NCBI GenBank assembly: GCA_030655755.1
Contig: JAUSOQ010000021.1
Location: 1 to 53,146 of the forward strand
DNA length: 53,146 nt
DNA from: Coriobacteriia bacterium
Lineage (GTDB): Bacteria; Actinomycetota; Coriobacteriia; Anaerosomatales; Anaerosomataceae
Reading direction: 5' to 3'
Both the position numbers and the translations under genes were made by a program. How positions within the stretch are numbered: the stretch's first letter is position 1; each line of letters starts with the position of its first letter. Positions 33,646 through 42,580 of the stretch are shown here, piece after piece. The notes under the pieces were generated by a model, which was not told the DNA's origin, searched no databases, and worked only from the letters and a program-made list of their open reading frames with translations.

Positions 33646-34599
33646 TTACGCGAGCAAGCGATCGAGCAGCGCGCCGGTGAACACGATGACAGCGATCATT
33701 CCGTTCACGGTGAAGAACGCAGCGTTCACACGCGATAGATCCTCAGGCTTCACGATGAGATTCTCATACCCCAACAGCACGGCGGCGATCGTCACGCCAA
33801 CGTACCATGGCCAACCTGCCCCAGCCAGATAACCGCCGATGATGAGGAGCGCGACCGTCATCACATGAGTCACTCGTGTCTGACGAAGCGCCGACGTGAC
33901 GCCGATATCAGCTGGCATCGAATGCACGCCATCACGCACGTCGCATTCGACGTCCTGCGTGGCATATATGATGTCGAAACCTGCCGTCCATAAGGCGACG
34001 GCCAGCCCCAATACCCATGGCGCAGGATGAGTCACGGGAGCGCCGACCGCTACCCACGCGCCGATCGGCGCCAAACCGAGACAGATGCCCAGCCAGTAGT
34101 GGCACAGCGGTGTGAAGCGCTTGGTATACGGATAGACGACGAAGGCCGTCAGCACGATCGGCCAGAGCCAACGCGTTATCGGATGCAATTGCCAGACCGC
34201 GAACAGGAAGATCGCAAGCACGACACCCGAGAAGATCCAGAGCTCCCACGCCTTGATGAGACCTGCCGGTATCGCCCGACCTGCGGTACGAGGGTTGCGC
34301 GCATCGATCTCCCTATCCGCAGCACGATTGACGACGAACGCGAAACTGCGCGCACCTACCATGGCCACGGTGATCCACGCCAGGGCATGCCACGTCGGTG
34401 TTGATGCCGACAAGGGATCGGCGATATCCACAGATACCCATCGACCGTAGTCAAGGGGTATGCGCCATCCGAGACCGTGGTCCGCAAGAACTCTCGCCCC
34501 ATACAACGCCCCGATATAGGCGTACGGCAGCGCGAAGATCGAATGCTCGAACTTCACGAGCTCGAGCAGCACCTTGATCTTCTCGACGACCTTGCTCAC
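33646..34599 (-). CDS. UbiA-family polyprenyltransferase (MqnP-like)
   Basis: A 317-residue integral membrane enzyme with 8-9 helices that attaches a polyprenyl chain to an aromatic acid. The first Asp-rich region is present as FVVNRAADREIDARNPRTAGRAIPAG near residue 105 and the second as ATQDVECDVRDGVHSMPADIG near 215. The N-terminal FEHSIFALPYAYIGAL is typical of quinone-pathway members. GTG at 34599 overlaps the UbiD stop as GTGA. Together with UbiD and UbiX the set matches the late futalosine menaquinone steps (MqnP, MqnL, MqnM), although early futalosine genes are not in this window. Confidence 0.9.
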   Translation of the reverse strand: MSKVVEKIKVLLELVKFEHSIFALPYAYIGALYGARVLADHGLGWRIPLDYGRWVSVDIADPLSASTPTWHALAWITVAMVGARSFAFVVNRAADREIDARNPRTAGRAIPAGLIKAWELWIFSGVVLAIFLFAVWQLHPITRWLWPIVLTAFVVYPYTKRFTPLCHYWLGICLGLAPIGAWVAVGAPVTHPAPWVLGLAVALWTAGFDIIYATQDVECDVRDGVHSMPADIGVTSALRQTRVTHVMTVALLIIGGYLAGAGWPWYVGVTIAAVLLGYENLIVKPEDLSRVNAAFFTVNGMIAVIVFTGALLDRLLA

Positions 34600-36086
34600 A
34601 GGCCGATCTCGCCCCACATCGCATCCACGCGCGCCTTGACCTCAAGCGTCATCTTCATAGGCTCGGGCCATTCCCGTGTGTGGCCCTCACCCGGTAGCGG
34701 ACGAGTGGCGTCGATGCCCATCTTATAGCCGAAGCTCTCGTAGTTGGAAGAGTGGTCGAGCCGATCGAGCGGACCCTTGCTGATGAGGATGTCGCGGCTC
34801 GGATCGACGTTGTTGAAGCAGCGCCAGGCCACTTCTGAGTAGTTGTGGCAGTCGACCTCTTCGTCCACCACGATGATGTACTTGGTGAACATCATCTGCC
34901 CCATCGACCAGGCGAAGTTCATGATGCGGAACGCCTGACCGGCGAACTCCTTCTTGATCTGGAAGATCGCACAGTTGTGGAACACACCCTCAAGCGGCAG
35001 GTCGTAATCGACCACCTCGGGCATCATGGCGCGGATGACAGGCAGGAACAGCCGCTCGGTCGCCTTGCCCATATAGCAGTCTTCCATGGGAGGCTGACCG
35101 ACGATGGTAGTCGGATAGATCGCATCGCGGCGCATAGTGATGGCTTCGACGTGGAAGACCGGAAAGTCATCCGCGAGCGAATAGTAGCCCGTGTGGTCGC
35201 CGAAGGGGCCTTCCCACCGTGTCTCTCCAAACTCCACGTAGCCCTCCAGCACGATCTCAGCGTGTGCGGGTACGAGCAAGTCGTTGGTCACGCACTTCAC
35301 GACCTCGACGCTCTCCCCCCGAAGGATGCCGGAGAGTAGGTACTCGTCGATGATCGGAGGCGCCGGCGCCGTTGCCGAGAAGATCGTCGTAGGGTCGGCA
35401 CCCAGTGCGACAGAGACCGGCATGCGCGTTTCCCCTGCCGCCTGCCACTCGCGCATGTTCTTGGCGCCATCGTGATGCTCATGGATGTGCAGACCGGTGG
35501 TGTTGCGATCGAAGACCTGCAGTCGATACATCCCGACGTTCGGCTTCCCTTTCAAGCTGCGCGTCACAACGAGGGGAAGCGTAACGAACGGACCGCCGTC
35601 TTCCGGCCAGGTCGTGAGCACAGGCAACCTCGTCAGATCGACTTCATCACCCTTGAGGACGACCTGCTGGCACTCGGCCTTGGATGACTTGACCTCCCTG
35701 GCGCCAGCGCTGGCAAGGTCTTTGAGCCCCATCAGAGCATCAAGCTTGCCCTTCATCGAAGCAGGCAGGTCCAGGGGCAGCAGATCCATGAGCTGCTTGC
35801 CCTTCGCATCAAGGTCTCGCCATGTACCCGTCTCGGCATCCACGCCGAGCGCCCAGGCCATGCGGTCGTAACTGCCCATGAGGTTGATGACGACCGGCGT
35901 CGTGTAACGTTCCCCTGTCGCACGGTTCACGGGATTCTCGAACAGCAGCGCCGGACCAACGGCTTTACTCACACGATCGGTGATCTCGCCGATCTCAAGA
36001 TACGGATCGACCTCGGCGGTGATGCGTTTCAGCTGCCCCTTGCTCTCAAGCAGCGCAATGAAGTCGCGCAGATCGGTAAAGGCCAT
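34596..36086 (-). CDS. UbiD-family decarboxylase (MqnL-like)
   Basis: A 496-residue decarboxylase that uses prenylated FMN. Family marks: RDFIALLESKGQLKRI at the N-terminus, PVVINLMGSYDRMAWALGV near residue 70, TRSLKGKPNVGMYRLQVFD near 187 and the catalytic-region WEGPFGDHTGYYSLADDFP near 290 with its conserved Glu and Asp/His positions. ATG at 36086 follows AGGAGGG. It is first in the operon with the UbiA- and UbiX-type genes. The substrate is probably an aromatic acid in menaquinone synthesis; aromatic degradation is an alternative that the prenyltransferase neighbour makes less likely. Confidence 0.92.
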   Translation of the reverse strand: MAFTDLRDFIALLESKGQLKRITAEVDPYLEIGEITDRVSKAVGPALLFENPVNRATGERYTTPVVINLMGSYDRMAWALGVDAETGTWRDLDAKGKQLMDLLPLDLPASMKGKLDALMGLKDLASAGAREVKSSKAECQQVVLKGDEVDLTRLPVLTTWPEDGGPFVTLPLVVTRSLKGKPNVGMYRLQVFDRNTTGLHIHEHHDGAKNMREWQAAGETRMPVSVALGADPTTIFSATAPAPPIIDEYLLSGILRGESVEVVKCVTNDLLVPAHAEIVLEGYVEFGETRWEGPFGDHTGYYSLADDFPVFHVEAITMRRDAIYPTTIVGQPPMEDCYMGKATERLFLPVIRAMMPEVVDYDLPLEGVFHNCAIFQIKKEFAGQAFRIMNFAWSMGQMMFTKYIIVVDEEVDCHNYSEVAWRCFNNVDPSRDILISKGPLDRLDHSSNYESFGYKMGIDATRPLPGEGHTREWPEPMKMTLEVKARVDAMWGEIGL

Positions 36087-36165
36087 GTGCCCTCCTCGGC
36101 AGGTCGGCGCCGCACGGCGCGCTCCTCAGCATGATACCCCTGCCAAAAACGCGCGGCCACAGGGC

Positions 36166-36867
36166 TCAGAGCCCGAGCGCATCCTCGATGACGTCGAGAC
36201 TCCCTATCGGGCGCAGGCCGACCGGCAAGATCTCTCCGTCATGGCGGTCGATCAGAACCGCCTGCATGCCCACAGCACGCGCCCCGAGGACATCCGCATA
36301 GTGATGGTCCCCCACATGCGCAGCCTCGGCCGGTTCCACGCCCAGTTCCCTGCATGCGAGTTCAAAGATCCGTGGATCCGGCTTGCGCATGCCTGTATCC
36401 GCCGAGGAGATGACCGAGTCCAGATATGAGGCCAGACCAAGACCATCGACAAGACGTACCAGGCGTCGGTCCCAATTCGAGATGATACCGAGCTTGAGGC
36501 CACGATCGCGCAGCCGTTTGAATGCGGGTACGACATCTTCGTACACTCGCCACCGGTCCGCTCGGCCGAACTCGTCATAGACCCGTCTCGCCAAAATCAC
36601 AGCGCTCTCATCGATCCCGAGCTTCCGACACATGAGCGAGTACATACCGACCCAGACGTCTGACGTCTGTTCTTCATCGGTCCAGAACGTGTCATCCGCG
36701 CGATAACGATCCTCATAGTACGCGTCGACAAGGGGCATGAGGCTATCGATGACCTCGAGATCGTGAAGATGGCCTGCCTCGGCCAGTACCTGCCGGCAGA
36801 CCTCTGACACACCCGGATACGGGTAGAGCAAGGTGTTGCCGACATCGAAGAAAACCGCCTTGAGCAC
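36166..36867 (-). CDS. HAD superfamily hydrolase
   Basis: A 233-residue phosphatase of the HAD-IA type. Motif I is VFFDVGNTLLY, in which the second aspartate is replaced by asparagine (DVGNT instead of DxDGT). Motif II is GIISNWDRRL near residue 131, the lysine is in GMRKPDPRIFELA and motif IV is HVGDHHYADVLGA. DxxNT variants are common in the HDHD3/acid-sugar phosphatase group and are often still active. Start is GTG 5 bases behind the nitroreductase stop, so they share a message. Substrate unknown. Confidence 0.87.
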   Translation of the reverse strand: MLKAVFFDVGNTLLYPYPGVSEVCRQVLAEAGHLHDLEVIDSLMPLVDAYYEDRYRADDTFWTDEEQTSDVWVGMYSLMCRKLGIDESAVILARRVYDEFGRADRWRVYEDVVPAFKRLRDRGLKLGIISNWDRRLVRLVDGLGLASYLDSVISSADTGMRKPDPRIFELACRELGVEPAEAAHVGDHHYADVLGARAVGMQAVLIDRHDGEILPVGLRPIGSLDVIEDALGL

Positions 36868-36872
36868 TTGCC

Positions 36873-37442
36873 TCAGCGCAACCAGGTGACGACGTCAGTG
36901 CTGCGCTCTTGTTCCACCGGCTGCTCATCGGGGTAGCCGAGCACCATGATCGAGATCAGCTCGCGCCCCTCAGGCACATCGAACGCGCGCAGGAGCTCGG
37001 CAGCGACCCAGTGAGGAACAGTGAGGTTGCAGGCACCCAGACCACGCTCAGTGGCGAGCAATAGGAAGTTCTCGACACATGCGCCGATCGACAGACAGAT
37101 ATTCGTATGGTCGACCAGCGGATTCTCGATAAAGGGAGACGAGACGCCGATGACGGCCGGGGCACCACCAAGATCCGCATAGAAACGAGCCTCACGGTCG
37201 ACTGCCTCTGGTCCAAGCTTGTCGACATACTCTTGAAGGTACTGCGTCGTCTGCGCGATGACCTCGATCACAGCATCCCGGGATGCGCCGGTGGCCACAT
37301 GAAAGTGCCACGGTTGCAGATTGAACGTCGAAGGAGCCAGAGTGGCATACTCGATGATCTCTCGAACCACAGACTCATCCACAGGCGCGCTCGTGAAAGC
37401 ACGAACAGAGTGCCTGGCACGCAGTACGTCCTTGAGTTCCAT
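36873..37442 (-). CDS. nitroreductase family protein
   Basis: A 189-residue FMN-dependent oxidoreductase. The start MELKDVLRARHSVRAFTSAPV with its FMN-binding RHSVR, APSTFNLQPWHFHVATG near residue 40, and the C-terminal GYPDEQPVEQERS tail are standard for the family. GGAGG stands 5 bases upstream of ATG at 37442. Members reduce nitro groups, quinones or flavins with NAD(P)H; the real substrate here is not evident. Followed directly by the HAD gene. Confidence 0.9.
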   Translation of the reverse strand: MELKDVLRARHSVRAFTSAPVDESVVREIIEYATLAPSTFNLQPWHFHVATGASRDAVIEVIAQTTQYLQEYVDKLGPEAVDREARFYADLGGAPAVIGVSSPFIENPLVDHTNICLSIGACVENFLLLATERGLGACNLTVPHWVAAELLRAFDVPEGRELISIMVLGYPDEQPVEQERSTDVVTWLR

Positions 37443-37541
37443 CGATACCTCCGAAACACGGGACGACGGGGTGTCTTCACCAGAGCATACCTTTATCGCC
37501 ACCCAAACGCATCATGCTTCCAGGTGTGTCGAGCCATGCAC

Positions 37542-38330
37542 CTAGCGTACGGCCCCTGAGCCGTCCAGATGCTTGACGAGCGTCACGGAAGTGCCACCTC
37601 CGGTCACCGTGGAGAAGTCCACGCGATCCATCAGTGCGCGCATGAACATCACGCCTCGCCCGGAGGCGGCGTATAGGTCGTCACTGTCGCCGGGCGTACC
37701 ATCGAACCCGGCGCCGGAATCTGTGACCTGTATCGCGACACGGTCTTCATATGCCGAGACCATGACACGCACCATGTCCTCCCCGCCGCCCGGCGAACCA
37801 TGCCTGATAGCGTTGGCAAGGGCTTCGCCGACAGCGACACGCACGTCGAACAACGCAGCCTCGGACATGTCTATGCCATCCAGCAGTTCACATACCTGTG
37901 TACGGATGCCAGGGAGTTCTTCGATATCCGCCGCCAGCGAGAGCGAATCGGTCCAGAGAGGCTCGGCGCTTCGGTCGGACAAGTCGAGCCCGCTCACCGC
38001 CGAAGACACGTCCACAGCCGCGACTATCGTAGGAGCAAGCCCTATTAATCCCGAAAGCTCCAGGATGCGACTGACATCACGGTTCGCACCCGCAAGAACG
38101 AGCCTACCCTGTCGGGGACCGAGCAGACGGTCAAGCCAGACGACCAATCCGAGCGCGGAACTGTCCACATACGTCACCAACGCCAGGTCGAGCACGACGT
38201 TCGTGCACCCCGCGAACACCAGAGACTCGACCGACGAACGGACTTCCGGAACCGTTGACATGTCGATCTCACCGCGCATGCTTACGACGCAAACGGACGC
38301 GTCTCGACCATGCTCGATAGTCATCTCCAC
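37542..38330 (-). CDS. STAS domain fused to an RsbW-type anti-sigma kinase domain
   Basis: A 262-residue protein that joins both halves of a partner switch. Residues about 1-100 are a STAS anti-sigma-antagonist domain with the phosphorylatable serine site TYVDSSALGLVVW. Residues about 130-255 are a HATPase_c_2 kinase domain with N box VGEALANAIRHGSPGG, G1 QVTDSGAGFD and G2 ASGRGVMFMRALMD. Normally these are separate proteins, one phosphorylating the other. I favour GTG at 38330 behind GGAGG; ATG at 38324 or 38354 are alternatives. It lies 50 bases after the RsbU-like phosphatase gene, its logical counterpart. No sigma factor gene is adjacent. Confidence 0.85.
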   Translation of the reverse strand: MEMTIEHGRDASVCVVSMRGEIDMSTVPEVRSSVESLVFAGCTNVVLDLALVTYVDSSALGLVVWLDRLLGPRQGRLVLAGANRDVSRILELSGLIGLAPTIVAAVDVSSAVSGLDLSDRSAEPLWTDSLSLAADIEELPGIRTQVCELLDGIDMSEAALFDVRVAVGEALANAIRHGSPGGGEDMVRVMVSAYEDRVAIQVTDSGAGFDGTPGDSDDLYAASGRGVMFMRALMDRVDFSTVTGGGTSVTLVKHLDGSGAVR

Positions 38331-38380
38331 ACTGATGCCTCCGAATCTCGCCATCGTTCAAGTGGCTTCGTTCCCACAGT

Positions 38381-41300
38381 TCACGACTGCGAAACCGTAT
38401 CCGCCTTACTCAGGGGAAGTCGACGCACCGTCAGGATAGCCGCATCATCACGTAGCTCTCCGCCAGAGAAGCGTTGGACCTGCGCAAGTAGCCGCTGCGT
38501 GACAGCGGCAGCTGACCCTCCCAGCTTCAGAGCACGACGGACGCGCCCTTCACCGAAGAAACGGTTCTTGTTGCGCGCTTCGGTGACCCCGTCCGTATAG
38601 AGCAACACCACGGCATCCGACTCGACCTCGACTGTGTTCTGGTCGTACTCTGCAGTGGCCAGCGCGCCGAGCAGGGCGCCGGTGGTCGAGAGCCGATCGA
38701 GCCGTTTATCGGAGGGTTGCAGCAGCAGCGCCGGAGGGTGGCCACCATTCGCATATACAAGACGACCTCGCTCGATATCGAGAAAGCCTATCCAAAGCGT
38801 CACGATATTGGTGGCATCTTCAGAGTCAGTGAGCATCCGATTGATCTCGCGCAGGATCCCTGCAGGCTCAAGCCCTGCGACGACCATTCCCCGGATCGTG
38901 TACTTGATCATCGACGTCTTGGTAGCCGCCGCAACACCCTTTCCGCACACATCACCGATGGCCATGACGAGTCGTCCATCAGGCGCCTTGAAAAGATCGT
39001 AGTAATCGCCGCCTATCTCAGCTTCCGAGCCCGCAGGCAGATAGACACTGCGCGCTTCGACGCCTTCGATCATCGGTAGCTGAGACGGTAGGATGCTCTC
39101 TTGCAAGACGGCCGCCACGTGATGCTCGCGACTGAACATCCTCGCATTGTCGATCGCCAGTGCTGCTTGCGCAGCGAACGTGCGCAGCAGGTCCATCTCA
39201 TCGTCCCCGAACGCCGCCCTACCGCTGGCCAGCACGCTCAGGACTCCTATGCTCCTACCACGCGCAAGCAGCGGCACAAGAAGCACTGACTCGAGACCCT
39301 GCGCCCGAGCTACACCCGCCAGAAACGTATCGACGCCATCAAGTGAGTCGTATCGCTCAGGTTGCTTCGAGGCGAACACGCGGCCGGGCAGGTCCTCCCC
39401 CGGCGCGAATTCTACGTCCACCATGTCGCGATGCAACAGACCTCGCGCCATCGGCACCAGGAGCGTCTTACGATCAGTATCGTAGGTCATCAAGATCACA
39501 GCATCTGCCGAGAAGATCTTCTGCACGACATCGAGCACGCGATTGAGAACGACCTTGCTTTGCAGCGACGAGCTGACAGCCTGGCTGATCCGAAACACCG
39601 TCTCCAGGTTATCCGCCCTGCCCTTCGCCTGTTCGAACAACATCTCGTTCTGTAGCGCCAACGAGAGCTGGGTGCCGATGGCCTCGACCACGCGGATCTG
39701 ACGAGACGTCACGCGTACGACTGCCGCCTTTGAACCGACCATGAGAAGTCCCACGAGACGGTCGTCTATGACCAGAGGGGTCAGAACCATGCTCAAGACG
39801 CCCAGTGACTCCATGAAGGACCCGAGGCGCTCCTCGGCTGACTCACGCACCACATACATCGCGTGCGGTCCGAGAGGGGGGTCGACTGCACGACCGAACA
39901 GCGATAACCACGCTTCTGCCAGCTCGGATTCGAGACCGGGGTCCTCTGCCGGTGGAAACCCGTAGTCATCTCGATCGAGAACGACCACAAAGCTCCTAGC
40001 CATGCCAAGAAGCTCACACTGTATGTCGAGGACCTCGTCGATAGCCTCGGCAAGTGTCCCGGTCAGCGCGATCCGCTCGGCCACCATGAGCAGTACCTCG
40101 GCCTCACGCCGCGAGCGACGCTCCTCACCGAAGAGCCTCGCGTTGTGTACCGCCACAGACGACTGCGCCGCGAACGAACGCACCATCTCCACCTCGGCAT
40201 CGGTGAAACCACCCGGCCTATGGCTCACGACGACGATGAGACCGAGAGTCTCCAGGCCGACGACAAGGGGGACGGCAAGCGCATCCGCACCGTCACCGTC
40301 CTGTGCGTGATGCCTTAGAAGTACGTCCTCAGCGAAATCGCCATCGAAGTGAACCGCACCACCCCCACGGATAGCCTTGACGAGCCAACGCGATCCATCT
40401 CTCGGCAAACGCTTCCCTGTCTGCCCGGAAAGCGGGCCGACCGCCCGCGCAAGTTCGAACTCTCGTCCGTCTTCCGTCAACAACAAGACGTCTACATCAG
40501 CCCTCTCGAGCATGTGTCCTACAGACGAGAGAATGCCGTCGAGTACCTCCTTTGGTTCGGAGGAGCGCGCCAGCACTTGCGACACATCATGCATGCGGTC
40601 AAGTCGGGCGGCGACCAGGTTGAAGGCCTCCAACAGACGGCCGATCTCATCCCGACGGGTGACCTCTACGGGTTCAGTATGGGCTCCTCGAGCTACGGCA
40701 TTGACACGCCGTTCAAGGTCTCGGAGCGGGCGCACCAGCCATGTCACTATGCCCAGGGCGACGACCATCACGATGAAGACGGTCACGGCCCATATCAGTA
40801 CTGCTGGCCGCAGAGCCGCCCACGTCTCGATCACCGCCGTCTCTGAGGACTCCAGCACGACCACCCTCCAGCCGAGACCTCCGCTGAGCTCGGTATGGTA
40901 GCCGATGAAGCGGCTACCGTCGGGCAGACGTGCCGACACGACCCCCTGGGGATCACTCACCGGCTCGTCGAACGTAAGCTCCCCCTCGGAGAGTACCTCC
41001 TCATCACCAGCGATGAAGATCGTCGACCCTGATGCCGAGAGGACCGCAGCGATCGGACCTCCGGGTGCAGCCGCCACCTGCTGTAGTGCTGCGTCTATCG
41101 ACTCCACGTCCAAGCGTGCGAACAGGTAGCCACGGCCACCGGAATGGTAGACGAACGGTGTTATCTCCCAGAGCTGGCCGGTACCCTGCCCGGATTCCCC
41201 AGCCCATACAAGTCCCGGTCTTGCCTGACTCTGCATCTGAGCAGCCAGCGATTCGATCTGCCCCGCACCAAGCTCCGGCTCTCCAGGAAACGATGCTGCT

Positions 41301-41659
41301 ACCGTGCCCTTCACATCTGCGATGAACAGCAGCTCGACGTACTCGGAATTGTCCAGGACCGCGTCACCGAGCGCATCCTGCATAGACGTTTGGTCCCCGG
41401 AGAGGATCGCATCACGCGAGCGCAGGGTCGTGGCGACGCGCCGCGCCACAGTGAACCGGTTCTCGATCTGTTGAGTTGCGACATCGAGGTACGCGCGTTG
41501 CCGCGCCGATTCCTCGCGACGCGCCATCTTGTACACCCCGGAAGCCGCGGACAGGCCCAACAGTATGGTCGTCACGACAATCAGTGCCGCAATGAGCATG
41601 CCGAAGCGCTGCATCAGGCTCTGCGTGCTGGGTCGCAAGGACCGCATGGCATCATCCAT
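38381..41659 (-). CDS. RsbU-like PP2C phosphatase with extracellular sensor and GAF domains
   Basis: A 1092-residue membrane signal protein. An N-terminal helix (about 20-42) and a second (about 285-308) enclose a Cache-like external sensor of about 240 residues. A HAMP domain (WLVRPLRDLERRVNAVARG) leads into three GAF domains (about 355-500, 535-690, 700-845) and a C-terminal SpoIIE/PP2C phosphatase with GSEAEIGGDYYDLF, MAIGDVCGKGVAAA and VVLLYTDGVTEARN holding the metal-binding aspartates. It should dephosphorylate a STAS protein in response to an external signal, and the STAS-kinase fusion is encoded next. Ligand unknown. Confidence 0.9.
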   Translation of the reverse strand: MDDAMRSLRPSTQSLMQRFGMLIAALIVVTTILLGLSAASGVYKMARREESARQRAYLDVATQQIENRFTVARRVATTLRSRDAILSGDQTSMQDALGDAVLDNSEYVELLFIADVKGTVAASFPGEPELGAGQIESLAAQMQSQARPGLVWAGESGQGTGQLWEITPFVYHSGGRGYLFARLDVESIDAALQQVAAAPGGPIAAVLSASGSTIFIAGDEEVLSEGELTFDEPVSDPQGVVSARLPDGSRFIGYHTELSGGLGWRVVVLESSETAVIETWAALRPAVLIWAVTVFIVMVVALGIVTWLVRPLRDLERRVNAVARGAHTEPVEVTRRDEIGRLLEAFNLVAARLDRMHDVSQVLARSSEPKEVLDGILSSVGHMLERADVDVLLLTEDGREFELARAVGPLSGQTGKRLPRDGSRWLVKAIRGGGAVHFDGDFAEDVLLRHHAQDGDGADALAVPLVVGLETLGLIVVVSHRPGGFTDAEVEMVRSFAAQSSVAVHNARLFGEERRSRREAEVLLMVAERIALTGTLAEAIDEVLDIQCELLGMARSFVVVLDRDDYGFPPAEDPGLESELAEAWLSLFGRAVDPPLGPHAMYVVRESAEERLGSFMESLGVLSMVLTPLVIDDRLVGLLMVGSKAAVVRVTSRQIRVVEAIGTQLSLALQNEMLFEQAKGRADNLETVFRISQAVSSSLQSKVVLNRVLDVVQKIFSADAVILMTYDTDRKTLLVPMARGLLHRDMVDVEFAPGEDLPGRVFASKQPERYDSLDGVDTFLAGVARAQGLESVLLVPLLARGRSIGVLSVLASGRAAFGDDEMDLLRTFAAQAALAIDNARMFSREHHVAAVLQESILPSQLPMIEGVEARSVYLPAGSEAEIGGDYYDLFKAPDGRLVMAIGDVCGKGVAAATKTSMIKYTIRGMVVAGLEPAGILREINRMLTDSEDATNIVTLWIGFLDIERGRLVYANGGHPPALLLQPSDKRLDRLSTTGALLGALATAEYDQNTVEVESDAVVLLYTDGVTEARNKNRFFGEGRVRRALKLGGSAAAVTQRLLAQVQRFSGGELRDDAAILTVRRLPLSKADTVSQS

Positions 41660-41720
41660 CGGGTCGTCCGCCTAGGCTCTCATCCTAGTCCAACGCTGCC
41701 GACCCTAACAACGGACGAAC

Positions 41721-42467
41721 TCAGCCAAGTGTGTTCAAGAACGGGAAGATGTCGAGCAACAGCACCGAGAGGCGACCGAGCTGCCCGGTGAATATCAACA
41801 CACCCATGATGATCAGGATGACGCCGGCCGTCCGATTGATGGCGACCGAATGCCTCGTGAACCACTGCAACGTGCTGGTCATCTTGCCGAAGAACAGCGC
41901 TGTCAGCAGGAACGGCAACGCCAGGCCAGCAGAGTAGGCTGCCAGTAGGAGCGCCGCGCGCAACGTATCGCCGGTCTGGGCGGCAAGTCCGAGAATGACC
42001 GTCAATATGGGACCGACACAGGGCGTCCACCCGAAACCGAACGCCAGCCCCATGACGAACGCAGCACCCCTTCCAAAACGACGGGTCTTGCCCATCTCAA
42101 ACCGTGCTTCGCCGTAAAGCCACGGCACCTTGACGATGCCAAGCATGAACACGCCGATCAGCACCACCACGATACCAGCCGCATACTGCAGCACCTGATC
42201 GTAGCGGCTCAAGACGGGACCGAGCGTATGGCTCGCAAGACCTGCAGCCGCACCAATCAAGATGAACACGGAGGAGAAACCTGCAGCGAACAACAATGCA
42301 GGAACCATGATGCGTCCGGCTCCGACCTGGCCGTCCTTCAACTCGGCGCTTGAAAGCCCCGTCATGAACGAGAGGTAGCCTGGTATCAATGGCAGAACGC
42401 AGGGAGCCAGAAAGGAAAGAAGACCCCCTGCGAATGCACTCAGCAGGGTTATCGAACTCGCTTCCAT
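41721..42467 (-). CDS. ccdA: CcdA/DsbD-type membrane thiol-electron transporter
   Basis: A 248-residue protein with six transmembrane helices that carries reducing equivalents from cytoplasmic thioredoxin across the membrane. The two redox cysteines are in LAPCVLPLIPGYLSF near residue 22 and FGWTPCVGPILTVILG near 150. These supply cytochrome c maturation or periplasmic disulfide repair. ATG at 42467 follows GGAG by 6 bases. It has its own promoter overlapped by a CsoR/CstR-type palindrome at the end of copA, so it is regulated separately from the copper ATPase. Confidence 0.92.
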   Translation of the reverse strand: MEASSITLLSAFAGGLLSFLAPCVLPLIPGYLSFMTGLSSAELKDGQVGAGRIMVPALLFAAGFSSVFILIGAAAGLASHTLGPVLSRYDQVLQYAAGIVVVLIGVFMLGIVKVPWLYGEARFEMGKTRRFGRGAAFVMGLAFGFGWTPCVGPILTVILGLAAQTGDTLRAALLLAAYSAGLALPFLLTALFFGKMTSTLQWFTRHSVAINRTAGVILIIMGVLIFTGQLGRLSVLLLDIFPFLNTLG

Positions 42468-42551
42468 GTGCCGCTCCGATCGACAGGGGTTCGAACTGCC
42501 TGCGTGCGTGCCGCGAGGCCGCTAACGCGACCTCGCGATGTACATACCCTG

Positions 42552-42580
42552 ATTATACCGGTAGGGGTATACAAGTCTAA
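42552..42580 (-). promoter_or_regulatory. ccdA promoter with CsoR/CstR-type operator in the spacer
   Basis: On the minus strand TTAGAC (42580-42575), a 17-base spacer and a perfect TATAAT (42557-42552). The spacer and -10 contain TATACCCCTACCGGTATA, an inverted repeat like those at 51916-51944 and 13607-13635. It overlaps the copA stop codon. Confidence 0.75.

Noticed and set aside
36133-36175. Hairpin GGGC/GCCC at the end of the HAD gene and a nearby ATACCCC half site before ubiD
   Set aside because: The stem is short, the T run is too far away, and only half of the CsoR/CstR-type palindrome is present.
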